From: Akkermansiaceae bacterium
GTDB taxonomy: Bacteria > Verrucomicrobiota > Verrucomicrobiia > Verrucomicrobiales > Akkermansiaceae
Assembly: GCA_018676385.1 (NCBI GenBank)
Contig: JABHEX010000112.1
Span: 1 to 20,581, forward strand
Direction: 5' to 3'
Length of the DNA: 20,581 bases
Shown piece after piece: positions 1 to 7,642 of the stretch (within the stretch, counting starts at the first letter, position 1; the number at the start of each line of letters is the position of its first letter). The notes beneath the pieces were generated by a model that saw only the letters and a program-made list of their open reading frames with translations, had not been told where the DNA came from and ran no database searches. Made by a program: the position numbers and the translations under genes.

Positions 1-1630
1 AAGAGCTCCAGGGCTCGATGACCGCGGACAGTGTCTGGCCAGGAGAAACCGTGCCAAAGCGGCCATAGCCATCACCCATGAATCCACCCTTGTTTTCCCA
101 GCCGGGCTCCGCGGTCATGCTGTGCCCCCACACCGTTCGGTTTCTATTCCAGTCGAAGGGGGCTCCCGCCCGATCTGAAAACACTTTGGTTTCGCCGGGC
201 TCAAGTGTCATCCCGTGAACATTGAACTTCATATTCGTATTCGGATAGGTCGGGAAAAAGAGATTCCGGTGATATGATGTGCTGTTGATTTGGGCACCAG
301 AGCGCATGATCTGGATGCGAATGGATTGCCAGAACGAGCGCATGGTGATGTATGCTTGATCAAACGGAATGCGTATTTCCACGTTATAGGGATTCCAGTA
401 GGTGATTACCGGTTCGATTACGAGAGTCAGGCGATTGTATTGGCCGACGGTCAGTGAGTAAAAAATCTGCATCCTGGTGATCAGGGGCATCGGTGGTGAG
501 CAAGCGAGTGATCGCAGTTTCATCCATGTCTCATCGTTGTATTCGATGTAGGGCTTGTTTCCATCCCATTGAACTAAATGATACAGCCTGTGGTAATCTG
601 CGAGACGTTGCCAATCCGGGATGGCTCCATTGTTCTGAGGCGCTTCATAAAGAGGAGTTCCGATGTCTTTATTAAATTTAATGCCTGTGTCTTTTTCGGT
701 AAGTATGCGTTCACCATCGGTGAAATCGTCCGGAAGTTTCTCATGTGCGAACAGGCGGGACATATCCCATTTGAGCCCACCACTCAGAACATCTGTGGGA
801 AGAGAGAGCGAGTGAAGGGTGAAATCATGGAACGCGGTGGAGGTACTTGCCGGACTCTCCGGATGTAGGGGCAAAGAATGCTGGCTGACTATTTTTTGCA
901 GTGACTGTCTATTTTCATCCGACGTACTCTTTAGCCATGAAAGTTCATCGGACATACCTGTTCCGGAAATGGGGGCACTCTGGTTCAGGGCCTGTTGCCA
1001 CGATCGGTCTCCGCCGGGGTTGCGGATGACGGGTATGTTGATTCTTGTTTTGAGCGACTCGTCACCGACCCACCAGGCATGTGCATTTGTATTGTCTTTG
1101 CTGATGATTTTTTCAGCGATCACATAGTCAATTGATCCGGATGTTCCCAATCCCACCATCTTGACTGGATCGTTAATGGAGGACGACTGAGCAGATCCTA
1201 ATGTTGTTGCGTCTGCTCCATTCTTCATGGAAACCAGCCAGCGCAGGAACAGATTTGCCTTCCTGTCAGTATATGAGCCGGGGGTGAGGGAGGAGTCAGA
1301 CTGCCAAACGCCGGTCCAGTATGGATTGGCAACGCCCTCGATTGTATGGTGACCTGATTTGTCCGTGTCCATCAGTCCGGCACCTGCTGTGATGCGCTGA
1401 TCCGGCCCTGCTGTTTTTTGCAGTTCGCCGATAGCGAGCATCAGGGCCATACGGGCATTTGATTGTGCATCAGCGATAGCTCTATCCTGGCGAGCCGTTT
1501 TTAATTCCAGAGTGGAGAGACTGAGCATAGCCAGCGCGACCAGAACCAACAGAACCATGACCGAGATAGTCGCGATCAGCGCGAAGCCTTTTTGGTCAGT
1601 TGCGCAATACTCGTAGTGATCGTTATTCAT
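1..1630 (-). CDS. Verru_Chthon cassette protein A (prepilin-like), N-terminal part, open at window edge
   Basis: I translated the minus strand from the ATG at 1630-1628 and found no stop through 543 codons to position 2, so this is a real gene truncated only by the window. The N-terminus is prepilin-like: a short polar leader, then KG followed by FALIATISVMVLLVLVALAML, giving a likely cleavage site between Gly15 and Phe16 and one hydrophobic helix. The usual Glu at mature position 5 is Ala here. After the helix come segments such as LELKTARQDRAIADAQSNAR and MLAIGELQKTAGPDQRITA, then a large extracellular part with the stretch VITYWNPYNVEIRIPF. This arrangement matches what I know of Verru_Chthon cassette protein A, a large pseudopilin-like protein of Verrucomicrobia that normally sits with smaller cassette proteins B, C and D; none lies upstream of it here, so partners would be beyond the left edge. 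The role is probably assembly of a pilus- or secretion-like envelope structure, but is not established. No clear Shine-Dalgarno is visible. Confidence 0.8.
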   Translation of the reverse strand, partial: MNNDHYEYCATDQKGFALIATISVMVLLVLVALAMLSLSTLELKTARQDRAIADAQSNARMALMLAIGELQKTAGPDQRITAGAGLMDTDKSGHHTIEGVANPYWTGVWQSDSSLTPGSYTDRKANLFLRWLVSMKNGADATTLGSAQSSSINDPVKMVGLGTSGSIDYVIAEKIISKDNTNAHAWWVGDESLKTRINIPVIRNPGGDRSWQQALNQSAPISGTGMSDELSWLKSTSDENRQSLQKIVSQHSLPLHPESPASTSTAFHDFTLHSLSLPTDVLSGGLKWDMSRLFAHEKLPDDFTDGERILTEKDTGIKFNKDIGTPLYEAPQNNGAIPDWQRLADYHRLYHLVQWDGNKPYIEYNDETWMKLRSLACSPPMPLITRMQIFYSLTVGQYNRLTLVIEPVITYWNPYNVEIRIPFDQAYITMRSFWQSIRIQIMRSGAQINSTSYHRNLFFPTYPNTNMKFNVHGMTLEPGETKVFSDRAGAPFDWNRNRTVWGHSMTAEPGWENKGGFMGDGYGRFGTVSPGQTLSAVIEPWSS

Positions 1631-1962
1631 GGCTAGCAGGAAAATCTACATGGTATGGTTATCTGTATATAGGAATGTATGGCAGATGTATATTCATATT
1701 TAAGCCTCGCGCACCCCAGTCCCCCTAGACGAGCTTGTCAATTTTTTCATCTCTCCACACATGGCCCCGATTGGTCCAAGCATTATTTTATGAATCCTTT
1801 TACTGCCCTTTCCGCCGCTGAGCAAGTTGCCGAGGATGTGATGCAGTTGGTCTGTCCCTTAGTGATGGTCCCCTCGCATTCCCTCCCTCCCCCTTGGTTA
1901 CAAAAAATATACCACCGATTATAGTTGATTGTTCGTGTCTGTTCTAGATACATACAGTTAAT
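1631..1962. other. 332-bp divergent intergenic spacer
   Basis: This spacer separates the minus-strand Verru_Chthon A gene from hflK. Short ORFs here have no family resemblance and pyrimidine-rich low-complexity stretches (for example around 1872-1894), so I do not call a gene. Apart from one weak candidate promoter for hflK I see no RNA gene, repeat or operator. Confidence 0.5.
1894..1922 (+). promoter_or_regulatory. Weak candidate sigma-70-type promoter for hflK
   Basis: TTGGTT at 1894-1899 and GATTAT at 1917-1922 are separated by 17 bp; each matches the housekeeping consensus at four of six positions. Transcription would start about 35 nt before the hflK ATG. A second weak possibility closer to the gene is TTGTTC at 1929-1934 with TACAGT at 1953-1958. 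Neither is strong. Confidence 0.22.
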
Positions 1963-2925
1963 ATGACACAGGTCCCCAATACAAATATACATATCAATAT
2001 CAACTTCACCTTGATACAGCGTATCGTTTACGGCCTCGTTATCCTCGTTGGTATCTTCACCAGTTTCTACACCGTCTCTGCAGACTCGCAGGCTGTCGTT
2101 CTTCGGTTTGGGAAACCAATCAATACCACCGGCCCTGGCCTCCATTTTAAGCTACCCTTCGGTATTGACCGCACTCATGTTGTAGAGGTTACCCGCCAAC
2201 TTCAGCAGGAGTTTGGCTTCGGCACTCTGGGCGCCACTAACCCATGGCAAGCCTCATCATCCGGAGAACAAGAGCTAGAAAAATCCATGGTCACAGGTGA
2301 CCTTAACGCTGCACTAGTCGAATGGGTAGTACAATACCGCATTGAAGATCCACAGCAGTACCTGTTTGCCGTTCGACAACCAGATGCCACTCTCCGTGAC
2401 TTAACAGAGAGCGTCATGCGCGAGATCGTTGGTGACCGCACCGTGGATGAAGTCATCACCGTAGGGCGTCAAGAAATCGAGAGTATCGCCTCTGAGAAAC
2501 TCCAAGCCGCCACAGCAGAGTATGCGATGGGCTTGCGTATCGTTCAGGTACAGCTCAAGGACGTTAACCCGCCACGCAGGGTCCAATCCTCTTTCAATGA
2601 GGTAAACCAGGCCCAGCAAGAACGGGAAAGCGCGATTAACCGTGCCAATGGTGAATACAATAAAGAAGTCCCCCGTGCCCGCGGAGAGGCAGATCGCATG
2701 ATCTCCACCGCCGACGGTTACGCCGCAAAGCGTGTCAACGAGGCTGAGGGTGATGTCGCCTCCTTTGAAGCGCTGCTGATCGAATACACTGCCGCCCCAG
2801 AGATAACCCGCCGCCGCCTCTACCTAGAAACTATGTCCGAAATTCTGCCCAAGCTCGGTAAGACGATCATCATCGACGAGGCCACCAAGGGCGTGCTTCC
2901 GTTGCTCAACCTCAACGACAAATAA
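1963..2925 (+). CDS. hflK: FtsH protease modulator subunit HflK (SPFH/Band 7 family)
   Basis: This 320-residue protein has one membrane segment at about residues 18-38, then an SPFH/Band 7 domain beginning with SADSQAVVLRFGKP and GPGLHFKLPFGID. The segment SVMREIVGDRTVDEVITVGR and the phrase RIVQVQLKDVNPPRRVQSSF are typical of HflK, followed by an Ala/Glu/Arg-rich coiled-coil region (about residues 205-260). In characterised bacteria HflK and HflC form a large cage in the inner membrane around the ATP-dependent protease FtsH and limit its access to membrane substrates. The protein is shorter than the E. coli one and lacks the long Gly-rich cytoplasmic N-terminus. hflC follows on the same strand after a 73-bp gap, so co-transcription is likely. 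No ftsH lies in the window, which is common. The ATG at 1963 is the only start that keeps the short N-tail and the membrane helix. Confidence 0.92.
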   Translation: MTQVPNTNIHININFTLIQRIVYGLVILVGIFTSFYTVSADSQAVVLRFGKPINTTGPGLHFKLPFGIDRTHVVEVTRQLQQEFGFGTLGATNPWQASSSGEQELEKSMVTGDLNAALVEWVVQYRIEDPQQYLFAVRQPDATLRDLTESVMREIVGDRTVDEVITVGRQEIESIASEKLQAATAEYAMGLRIVQVQLKDVNPPRRVQSSFNEVNQAQQERESAINRANGEYNKEVPRARGEADRMISTADGYAAKRVNEAEGDVASFEALLIEYTAAPEITRRRLYLETMSEILPKLGKTIIIDEATKGVLPLLNLNDK

Positions 2926-2998
2926 AGCAGGCTCTAAAAGCATTTCTTCCATTTAAATCTCTTCTCAATAAGTTCCCATTTTGACCTTTTAATTATCC

Positions 2999-3991
2999 AT
3001 GAAACGTCCTCTCCTAGCAATCACCCCCGTCATCCTCGCCGTTTTAGTAGCCGCCTTTTACTTCTGCTCCTACACTGTCACACCCACCGAGCAAGTCATC
3101 GTCACCCAGTTCGGTAATCCGGTAGGCCAGCCCATCACCGAACCGGGCCTGCATTTCAAAAAACCTTTCATACAGGTCATTAACCGTATCCCAAAGAATA
3201 TCCTTCCGTGGGACGGTCAGCGTAATGAGATGCCCACTAAGGACAAACTCTATATCGCCGTTGACACTTTCGGAAGATGGAAAATCAAGGATCCTTTGGA
3301 ATATTTCCTGGGCCTCCGCAACGAACGCACCGCCGATTCTCGACTGGAAAACATCCTTGGTTCAGCCACCCGCAGTATCATCGGCAAGCACGACCTCATC
3401 GAGATCGTACGCACCGATAAGGAGCGCGTCCCAGTCAAAGACGAAACTCTGGAGGAACTAACCGACGGCCAATCTGGCAGCATCGGTATCCTCCCAAAAA
3501 TCAGTAAAGGCCGGTCCGTTCTCGAAGAAGAGATTATGGCCGAGGCCAAACCGAAGCTTGCAGAACTTGGCATTGAGCTGCTGGACGTTCGCTTTAAGCG
3601 TATCAACTACAACCCTTCCGTGGTCGAAAAAATTTATGAACGAATGATTTCCGAGCGTCAGCAAATCGCCTCTAAGTTCCGCTCCGAAGGTGAAGGCGAG
3701 GCTGCCCGAATCCTCGGCGACAAGGACCGCGACCTCAACGAAATTTCCTCCAAGGCTTACAAGAAAGTGCAAACCATCAAAGGTAAAGCCGACGCTAAGG
3801 CCTCACAGATTTACGCCCGGGCCTACGGCCAGAACCCCAAAGCCGCTGAGCTCTACGAATTCATTAAAACCATGGAAATGTATCGAAACACCATTGGCAA
3901 ACAATCCACCCTCGTCCTGTCGACAGATTCCGATCTCTACAAATTTATGAAATCCTCAGATGCTGAAGCGCTACCTGCAAGCCAGCAATGA
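2999..3991 (+). CDS. hflC: FtsH protease modulator subunit HflC (SPFH/Band 7 family)
   Basis: This 330-residue protein has an N-terminal membrane anchor (about residues 5-23), then the Band 7 domain with VTPTEQVIVTQFGNPVG and EPGLHFKKPF. The signature VVEKIYERMISERQQIASKF, followed by RSEGEGEAARI, is strongly HflC-like, as is the C-terminal part with IYARAYGQNPKAAELYEF and a segment resembling the family's final helix (KTMEMYRNTIG). Length is close to E. coli HflC. It follows hflK in the order usual for the pair, and the two proteins would assemble alternately in the FtsH-associated ring. The acidic insert at about residues 145-170, rich in Asp, Glu and Gly, is like inserts seen in many HflC proteins. 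The 73-bp gap from hflK shows no obvious terminator. Confidence 0.93.
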   Translation: MKRPLLAITPVILAVLVAAFYFCSYTVTPTEQVIVTQFGNPVGQPITEPGLHFKKPFIQVINRIPKNILPWDGQRNEMPTKDKLYIAVDTFGRWKIKDPLEYFLGLRNERTADSRLENILGSATRSIIGKHDLIEIVRTDKERVPVKDETLEELTDGQSGSIGILPKISKGRSVLEEEIMAEAKPKLAELGIELLDVRFKRINYNPSVVEKIYERMISERQQIASKFRSEGEGEAARILGDKDRDLNEISSKAYKKVQTIKGKADAKASQIYARAYGQNPKAAELYEFIKTMEMYRNTIGKQSTLVLSTDSDLYKFMKSSDAEALPASQQ

Positions 3992-3994
3992 TCA

Positions 3995-4035
3995 CTCTAC
4001 CAAGTAGGTAATAGCCATAGTGTATAACGGTAGAG
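3995..4035. repeat. Inverted repeat just after hflC
   Basis: CTCTACC at 3995-4001 is the exact reverse complement of GGTAGAG at 4029-4035, with a 27-nt loop. It begins four bases after the hflC stop codon. There is no T-tract, so it could be a weak terminator or an RNA 3'-end structure; it may also be chance. Confidence 0.25.
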
Positions 4036-4123
4036 ACCCCAATGAAGTAAAAGTAATTACCCAAGGCCAAATTCCTGATATTTTTCGCTAGGTTCTTTAT
4101 TTCCGTGCCGTAGGATGCTGACC

Positions 4124-4906
4124 ATGAAATTGAAATACCTTTCCCCGCTCTTCGCTTATTGCGCAGTCTTTTCACTCGGTGCTGGATTGGCCACAGCCAA
4201 AAAACCTGAGCAACAAGCCGGATACGATAAATCGAAAGATATCGGAACCAAGGCCCCCGAGAGTGCAGACGTTCCGTTTGACGGCACCATGGAATCCGTC
4301 AAAAAAAACTGGGAAATGTGGCCGAAGAAAGACATGAATATCACCTGGAAAGTGGTGAAAAGCCCAACTGACGATGGTAAAGTGCTCATGACCAACGGCG
4401 GCAAGAAGTGGGGCACCCACGATCTGATAACCAAAAAGAAATACCACGATTTTGAAGGGCATGTGGAGTTTGTCATGTTAGGCAAACGAGGCGATGGGAA
4501 ACCCGACGGCTATTCTAACAGCGGAGTTTACATGCAGAACCGTCACGAGCTACAAATTGAATCACCAAAAGGCAAAAATATCAAAGACCCTTACAGTTGG
4601 AAGATCGGACCTCACGGTATCGGCGCTGTATGTATGGAGCACGTACCCAAGGGTAATGCATGGCGACCCAACGGGCAGTGGCATTCGTTTCATTTTATTT
4701 TTAAAGCCGCCGAGTGGCAGGGTGAAAAAATTAAGACCCCTGCCCGGCTAACACTCTGGTGGAACGGAATCATGGTTCACGACAACGTTCCAGTGAAGCA
4801 CGCCAACGGGGGTGTCAAAAACGATCCAAGCGATCAGCCACTCAAACTTCAGGAACACGGACAAGACGTACGCTTTCGCAATATCTGGATAAAAGAAATC
4901 AAGTAG
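4124..4906 (+). CDS. Exported DUF1080-family protein (3-keto-glycoside hydrolase/lyase-like)
   Basis: About 260 residues with a cleavable signal peptide (MKLKYL..., ending near ATA at residues 22-24). The rest fits the DUF1080 beta-sandwich: an early motif with PFDGTMESVKKNWEMW, then LITKKKYHDFEGHVEF, SGVYMQNRHELQIESPKG, GQWHSFHFIFKAAEW, ARLTLWWNGIMVHDNVPV, and the closing LQEHGQDVRFRNIWIKEI. DUF1080 proteins are abundant in Verrucomicrobia, Planctomycetes and Bacteroidetes, and characterised members act on 3-keto-glycosides or 3-keto-disaccharides. Substrate cannot be told from sequence. An ATG also exists at 4115 (three residues longer); I chose 4124 because AGGA at 4112-4115 then sits at a plausible ribosome-binding distance and the signal peptide starts with MK. 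It stands alone between hflC and the next gene, with a GC-rich hairpin downstream. Confidence 0.85.
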   Translation: MKLKYLSPLFAYCAVFSLGAGLATAKKPEQQAGYDKSKDIGTKAPESADVPFDGTMESVKKNWEMWPKKDMNITWKVVKSPTDDGKVLMTNGGKKWGTHDLITKKKYHDFEGHVEFVMLGKRGDGKPDGYSNSGVYMQNRHELQIESPKGKNIKDPYSWKIGPHGIGAVCMEHVPKGNAWRPNGQWHSFHFIFKAAEWQGEKIKTPARLTLWWNGIMVHDNVPVKHANGGVKNDPSDQPLKLQEHGQDVRFRNIWIKEIK

Positions 4907-4955
4907 CAGTATTAGAAAAGTGCCAAGCCTTAATAGCACCAACTTAAGTGCGAAA

Positions 4956-4988
4956 GGCGCGGTCACTCGCAGCCCACGATGACGCGCC
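4956..4988 (+). terminator. GC-rich hairpin downstream of the DUF1080 gene
   Basis: GGCGCG(G)TCA at 4956-4965 pairs with TGACGCGCC at 4980-4988, giving nine base pairs with one bulged G and a 14-nt loop. It lies 50 nt after the stop codon in otherwise AT-richer DNA. There is no U-tract after it, so if it ends transcription it is not a classical intrinsic terminator. Confidence 0.4.
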
Positions 4989-5092
4989 GAATCAAGCTGC
5001 CACTCCGTAGAGATCTTTTATAGATATATGTGTTTCTTGATCAACCTGCCAATGCCCTTGCCGAGGGCGCGAATACGGCGATACTTGGCGAC

Positions 5093-5779
5093 ATGAATTC
5101 CTATATTCAACTAGATAAAGCCAGCATGCCCGATGGAAGCTTGCTCGCTCTCTACGAGCAAGACGGTGATTTTATCCTAGAATATAACGGGATGGAGCTG
5201 ATGAGCACGAATCTGACATGGTCAGAACAGATGCTAGCAGATTTAGGGTGCGAAGACCTGTTAGCCCGTGCGGAAAACCGACCAGAGCACCCGCGGGTGC
5301 TGATCGGCGGACTAGGCATGGGATTCACTCTCAAGCGGGTTTTGGAAGTCATCGGTTCGCCAGCAACCGTCGATGTTGCTGAATTAATGAGTCAAGTCAT
5401 CGAATGGAACCGCACCTATCTCATTAAACACAATGGCCCCTTACTCGATGACCCGAGAACAAATATTATCTTAGCTGACCTCTTCGACTGTCTTGGAGAT
5501 GGTGATACATACGATGCGATTCTCATCGATATCGATGACACGCCGGATGCAGTGATCACCGAGGACAATGTAAAGCTCTACACGCCAAGTTTTATGGCGC
5601 TTTTACGGGAATCGCTTAACCCAGGTGGCTGTCTTGCTTACTGGATGGCATCGCCGTCACCAAGACTTGAGATGGCAATCAAGAAAGCCGGGTTCGATTT
5701 AACGGAACATCCAGCGAAACCCCATGAGCAATCAGATGAGGCCTGGCACCGAATCTACGTGGCCCGCCTAAGTTCATGA
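5093..5779 (+). CDS. Spermidine-synthase-like methyltransferase-fold protein
   Basis: From the ATG at 5093 the protein has 228 residues. It has the Rossmann-type fold of the spermidine synthase superfamily: VLIGGLGMGFTLKRVLEVIG (about residues 69-88) in place of the usual GGGDGG loop, an acidic strand end in VDVAELMSQVIEWN, and YDAILIDIDDTPD (residues 140-152) at the position of the catalytic Asp region, then LNPGGCLAYWMASP. These features match a spermidine-synthase-like family of about 220-230 residues found in many bacteria whose exact reaction is unclear; there is no speD or other polyamine gene nearby, so true spermidine synthesis is unproven. A GTG at 5030 would add 21 residues with no family resemblance; a TATAGA at 5019-5024 just before it leaves that longer start possible. 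The next gene is convergent. Confidence 0.75.
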   Translation: MNSYIQLDKASMPDGSLLALYEQDGDFILEYNGMELMSTNLTWSEQMLADLGCEDLLARAENRPEHPRVLIGGLGMGFTLKRVLEVIGSPATVDVAELMSQVIEWNRTYLIKHNGPLLDDPRTNIILADLFDCLGDGDTYDAILIDIDDTPDAVITEDNVKLYTPSFMALLRESLNPGGCLAYWMASPSPRLEMAIKKAGFDLTEHPAKPHEQSDEAWHRIYVARLSS

Positions 5780-5826
5780 GCAACACGTCACCATTACAAT
5801 TATAGTTTCCCAATATTTATAAAATA

Positions 5827-5851
5827 CCGCGGTAATGGGAATCAACCGCGG
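5827..5851 (-). terminator. Possible terminator for the phosphatase gene
   Basis: On the minus strand CCGCGGT, an 11-nt loop and ACCGCGG form a seven-pair GC-rich stem, followed by TATTTTATAAATATT, an AT-rich but interrupted T-tract. It lies about 60 nt after the stop codon of the minus-strand phosphatase gene, in the convergent gap. Confidence 0.45.
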
Positions 5852-5912
5852 CATCCACGTGAGGTTCCATGGCTAATGGCTTTTTTCCCGGGTAAAAGTG
5901 AGCCCCCTTCAC

Positions 5913-6416
5913 TTACACTGAGCCATTCGCTGAGCTATATTTTTTAGTCAGCAGCCGCGCGCACTGCTCTTGCGCACCAGTCTCAAGGCAACATTTACGT
6001 TTTGAGCGAATCCAATCGACTGGATCCGTCCCTTTCGGAATAAACCCAGCTCTGGCACACCAAGCGATGATGAACTGCCCAGTACGCCCGCACCCCGCCA
6101 CACAATGGATCACCACGGGCTCTCGTGCGGTGTGATGTTTATCCATAAGTTTTATAAAATGATCAACCTGCTCCTCACTCGGTACGCCATAGTCGGGCAC
6201 ATGAATAAAGTGGTAGTTCAAATGTGGCGGCACATCCTGACGATTATCAAACTCGCAGACGTTCACCACCGCCTTGATACCGTGGTCATCAAAGAGATCG
6301 AAAACATAGGGATCAGGCCACCAAGAAGCGGCGATGACACCTTCCACAATCCAGGTAAATGGCTCAGTCCGCTCGGGCTGTCCTTTCTCTGGCCAATACC
6401 ATGGGCGAATGGGCAT
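5913..6416 (-). CDS. Dual-specificity / tyrosine-type protein phosphatase
   Basis: This 167-residue cytoplasmic protein carries the cysteine phosphatase signature HCVAGCGRTG at residues 104-113, with catalytic Cys105 and phosphate-binding Arg111 in the Cx5R loop. Upstream, HVPDYGVPSEEQVDHFIK holds Asp75 in the position of the general acid. The N-terminal part (WIVEGVIAASWWPDP, then HGIKAVVNVCEF) matches compact dual-specificity phosphatases of the archaeal and bacterial type, where a beta-strand reads 'gIkaVvnl'. No signal peptide or extra domain is present. The substrate could be a phosphoprotein, a phosphoinositide-like compound or a nucleotide; nothing around it decides. It is convergent with the spermidine-synthase-like gene and divergent from the formyltransferase gene with a 160-bp gap. 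Confidence 0.88.
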   Translation of the reverse strand: MPIRPWYWPEKGQPERTEPFTWIVEGVIAASWWPDPYVFDLFDDHGIKAVVNVCEFDNRQDVPPHLNYHFIHVPDYGVPSEEQVDHFIKLMDKHHTAREPVVIHCVAGCGRTGQFIIAWCARAGFIPKGTDPVDWIRSKRKCCLETGAQEQCARLLTKKYSSANGSV

Positions 6417-6576
6417 AGATATTTATTGAAGCGCATTCGCATCCGATGCAATAAGAGAAATAAGTAATGGTAACCCTTGCCGGCTTTTAAAATTTCCTTG
6501 GCACGTCAAGTCTGGCAACTATCTTCCATTCGAAGGTGACTTCAGCATATCAACTTCACACACGAAAACTTAAAAT

Positions 6577-7524
6577 ATGAGAAATAAACGCATTGTTATC
6601 ATTGGTACTCGCACCTGGGAGCTCACTTCAATTCACATGGAGTATTTTGTAAACAATAACGCCAATATTGTGGGTATCTTAGAATCACCTACTGAAGGAA
6701 TCACCACAACAACATCAGGCGGAAGCTCGAGTAAACCCATCCACGAAATTGCCGATGATCAAAGTATTCCCATCATCTGCGGTAAGCCAAAAGATGACGG
6801 TATTATGGATCAAATTCGTGAATGGGCACCTGATGTAATTGTTGTCATTGGTTATCAATTCTTTTTGCCTGATGAATTTCTCAATATTCCACCCATGGGC
6901 GTTTTAAACTTCCATACATCGCTCCTGCCTCGCCACTGCGGCAGACATCCCGGCTTCTGGACGATATGGTATGGTGATGAAAAATCTGGCATGTGCGTCC
7001 ACTACATGGACTCAGGTTTAGACACCGGTGAGATTGCTTACACAAATTACGTGCCTCTTGAAAATGGCGATACCGTCGATTCACTATACGACAGAATTTG
7101 GAAGAGTGATGAACCCCTTGTAAAACAATTGTTAGATGATATTGACTCCGATAGTATTCCCAGAACTCCTCAGGATAAAAACGAGTATACTTACAACTAC
7201 GTCCCTCACGAAAAAGACTTCGAGTTTGATTTCAGACAACGCGCTCAGCTATTAGTCAACAGGACCGCTGTTAAACCAAACAAGTCGTATATCGTTCTTA
7301 ATGACACGCAGTATCCAGTATCTGCATGCCAAGCGATTGATGAGCCAACCACATCCCGCAATTTCAAACTGAATACACCATACGACTGTAAGGGAAATCT
7401 GGTATTCATGACACCGAACCAATGGCTTCAAGTTGACCAACTTATTGTCGATGGTGAATCGTATCCTGCGTTAGAGCTGGCACAAAAAGAGCTCGGTGAA
7501 ATTGCTAAAATCAAGGGAGTTTAA
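6577..7524 (+). CDS. Formyltransferase-fold protein (methionyl-tRNA/sugar N-formyltransferase-like)
   Basis: The 315-residue protein begins with a Rossmann-like segment (KRIVIIGTRTWE) and contains the formyltransferase core: PDVIVVIGYQFFLPDEFL, then GVLNFHTSLLPRHCGRHPGF and MCVHYMDSGLDTGEIAY. The catalytic triad of this fold is present as Asn111, His113 and Asp149. These enzymes move a formyl group from 10-formyl-tetrahydrofolate to an amine. The C-terminal about 100 residues form a separate region with weak resemblance to Fmt C-terminal domains. I favour a sugar-nucleotide or other small-molecule N-formyltransferase over the housekeeping Fmt, because def and other fmt neighbours are absent and the core reads like sugar formyltransferases. 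Base composition is AT-richer than the flanking genes. Its start follows TAAAAT directly, with no clear ribosome-binding site. Confidence 0.78.
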   Translation: MRNKRIVIIGTRTWELTSIHMEYFVNNNANIVGILESPTEGITTTTSGGSSSKPIHEIADDQSIPIICGKPKDDGIMDQIREWAPDVIVVIGYQFFLPDEFLNIPPMGVLNFHTSLLPRHCGRHPGFWTIWYGDEKSGMCVHYMDSGLDTGEIAYTNYVPLENGDTVDSLYDRIWKSDEPLVKQLLDDIDSDSIPRTPQDKNEYTYNYVPHEKDFEFDFRQRAQLLVNRTAVKPNKSYIVLNDTQYPVSACQAIDEPTTSRNFKLNTPYDCKGNLVFMTPNQWLQVDQLIVDGESYPALELAQKELGEIAKIKGV

Positions 7525-7538
7525 AGGTCAATCATTAA

Positions 7539-7563
7539 CACCCCATTCGTATGAATGTGGGTG
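7539..7563 (+). terminator. Strong hairpin after the formyltransferase gene
   Basis: CACCCCATTC at 7539-7548 and GAATG(T)GGGTG at 7553-7563 make ten base pairs with one bulged T and a GTAT loop, 15 nt after the stop codon. No T-tract follows, so it is a likely RNA 3'-end structure and possible terminator. Confidence 0.5.
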
Positions 7564-7608
7564 AGGTGTAATATACCATAGCACCACCTAATATTTCCCT
7601 GCCTTATC

Positions 7609-7637
7609 TGGACAAGCCGGGAGATTCGTCATACACT
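7609..7637 (+). promoter_or_regulatory. Candidate promoter giving a near-leaderless mRNA for the oxidoreductase at 7643
   Basis: TGGACA at 7609-7614 (five of six) and TACACT at 7632-7637 (four of six) are spaced by exactly 17 bp. The -10 element ends five bases before the ATG at 7643, so transcription would start at or within one base of the start codon. No Shine-Dalgarno is visible. The same geometry occurs at the CBS gene at 17039. Confidence 0.35.
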
Positions 7638-7642
7638 CATCT

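Noticed and set aside
411..425. GGTTCGATTAC resembling a tRNA T-loop
   Set aside because: It is inside the Verru_Chthon A coding frame and no cloverleaf can be drawn around it.
493..1127. Overlapping short plus-strand ORFs
   Set aside because: They are antisense to the continuous minus-strand Verru_Chthon A frame and look like no protein family.
1679..2145. Small ORFs in and beside the hflK upstream spacer
   Set aside because: Low-complexity translations, no start signals, and partial overlap with hflK.
5093..5779. Calling this gene speE and a polyamine pathway
   Set aside because: The GGLGMG loop differs from true spermidine synthases and no speD or other polyamine gene is present.
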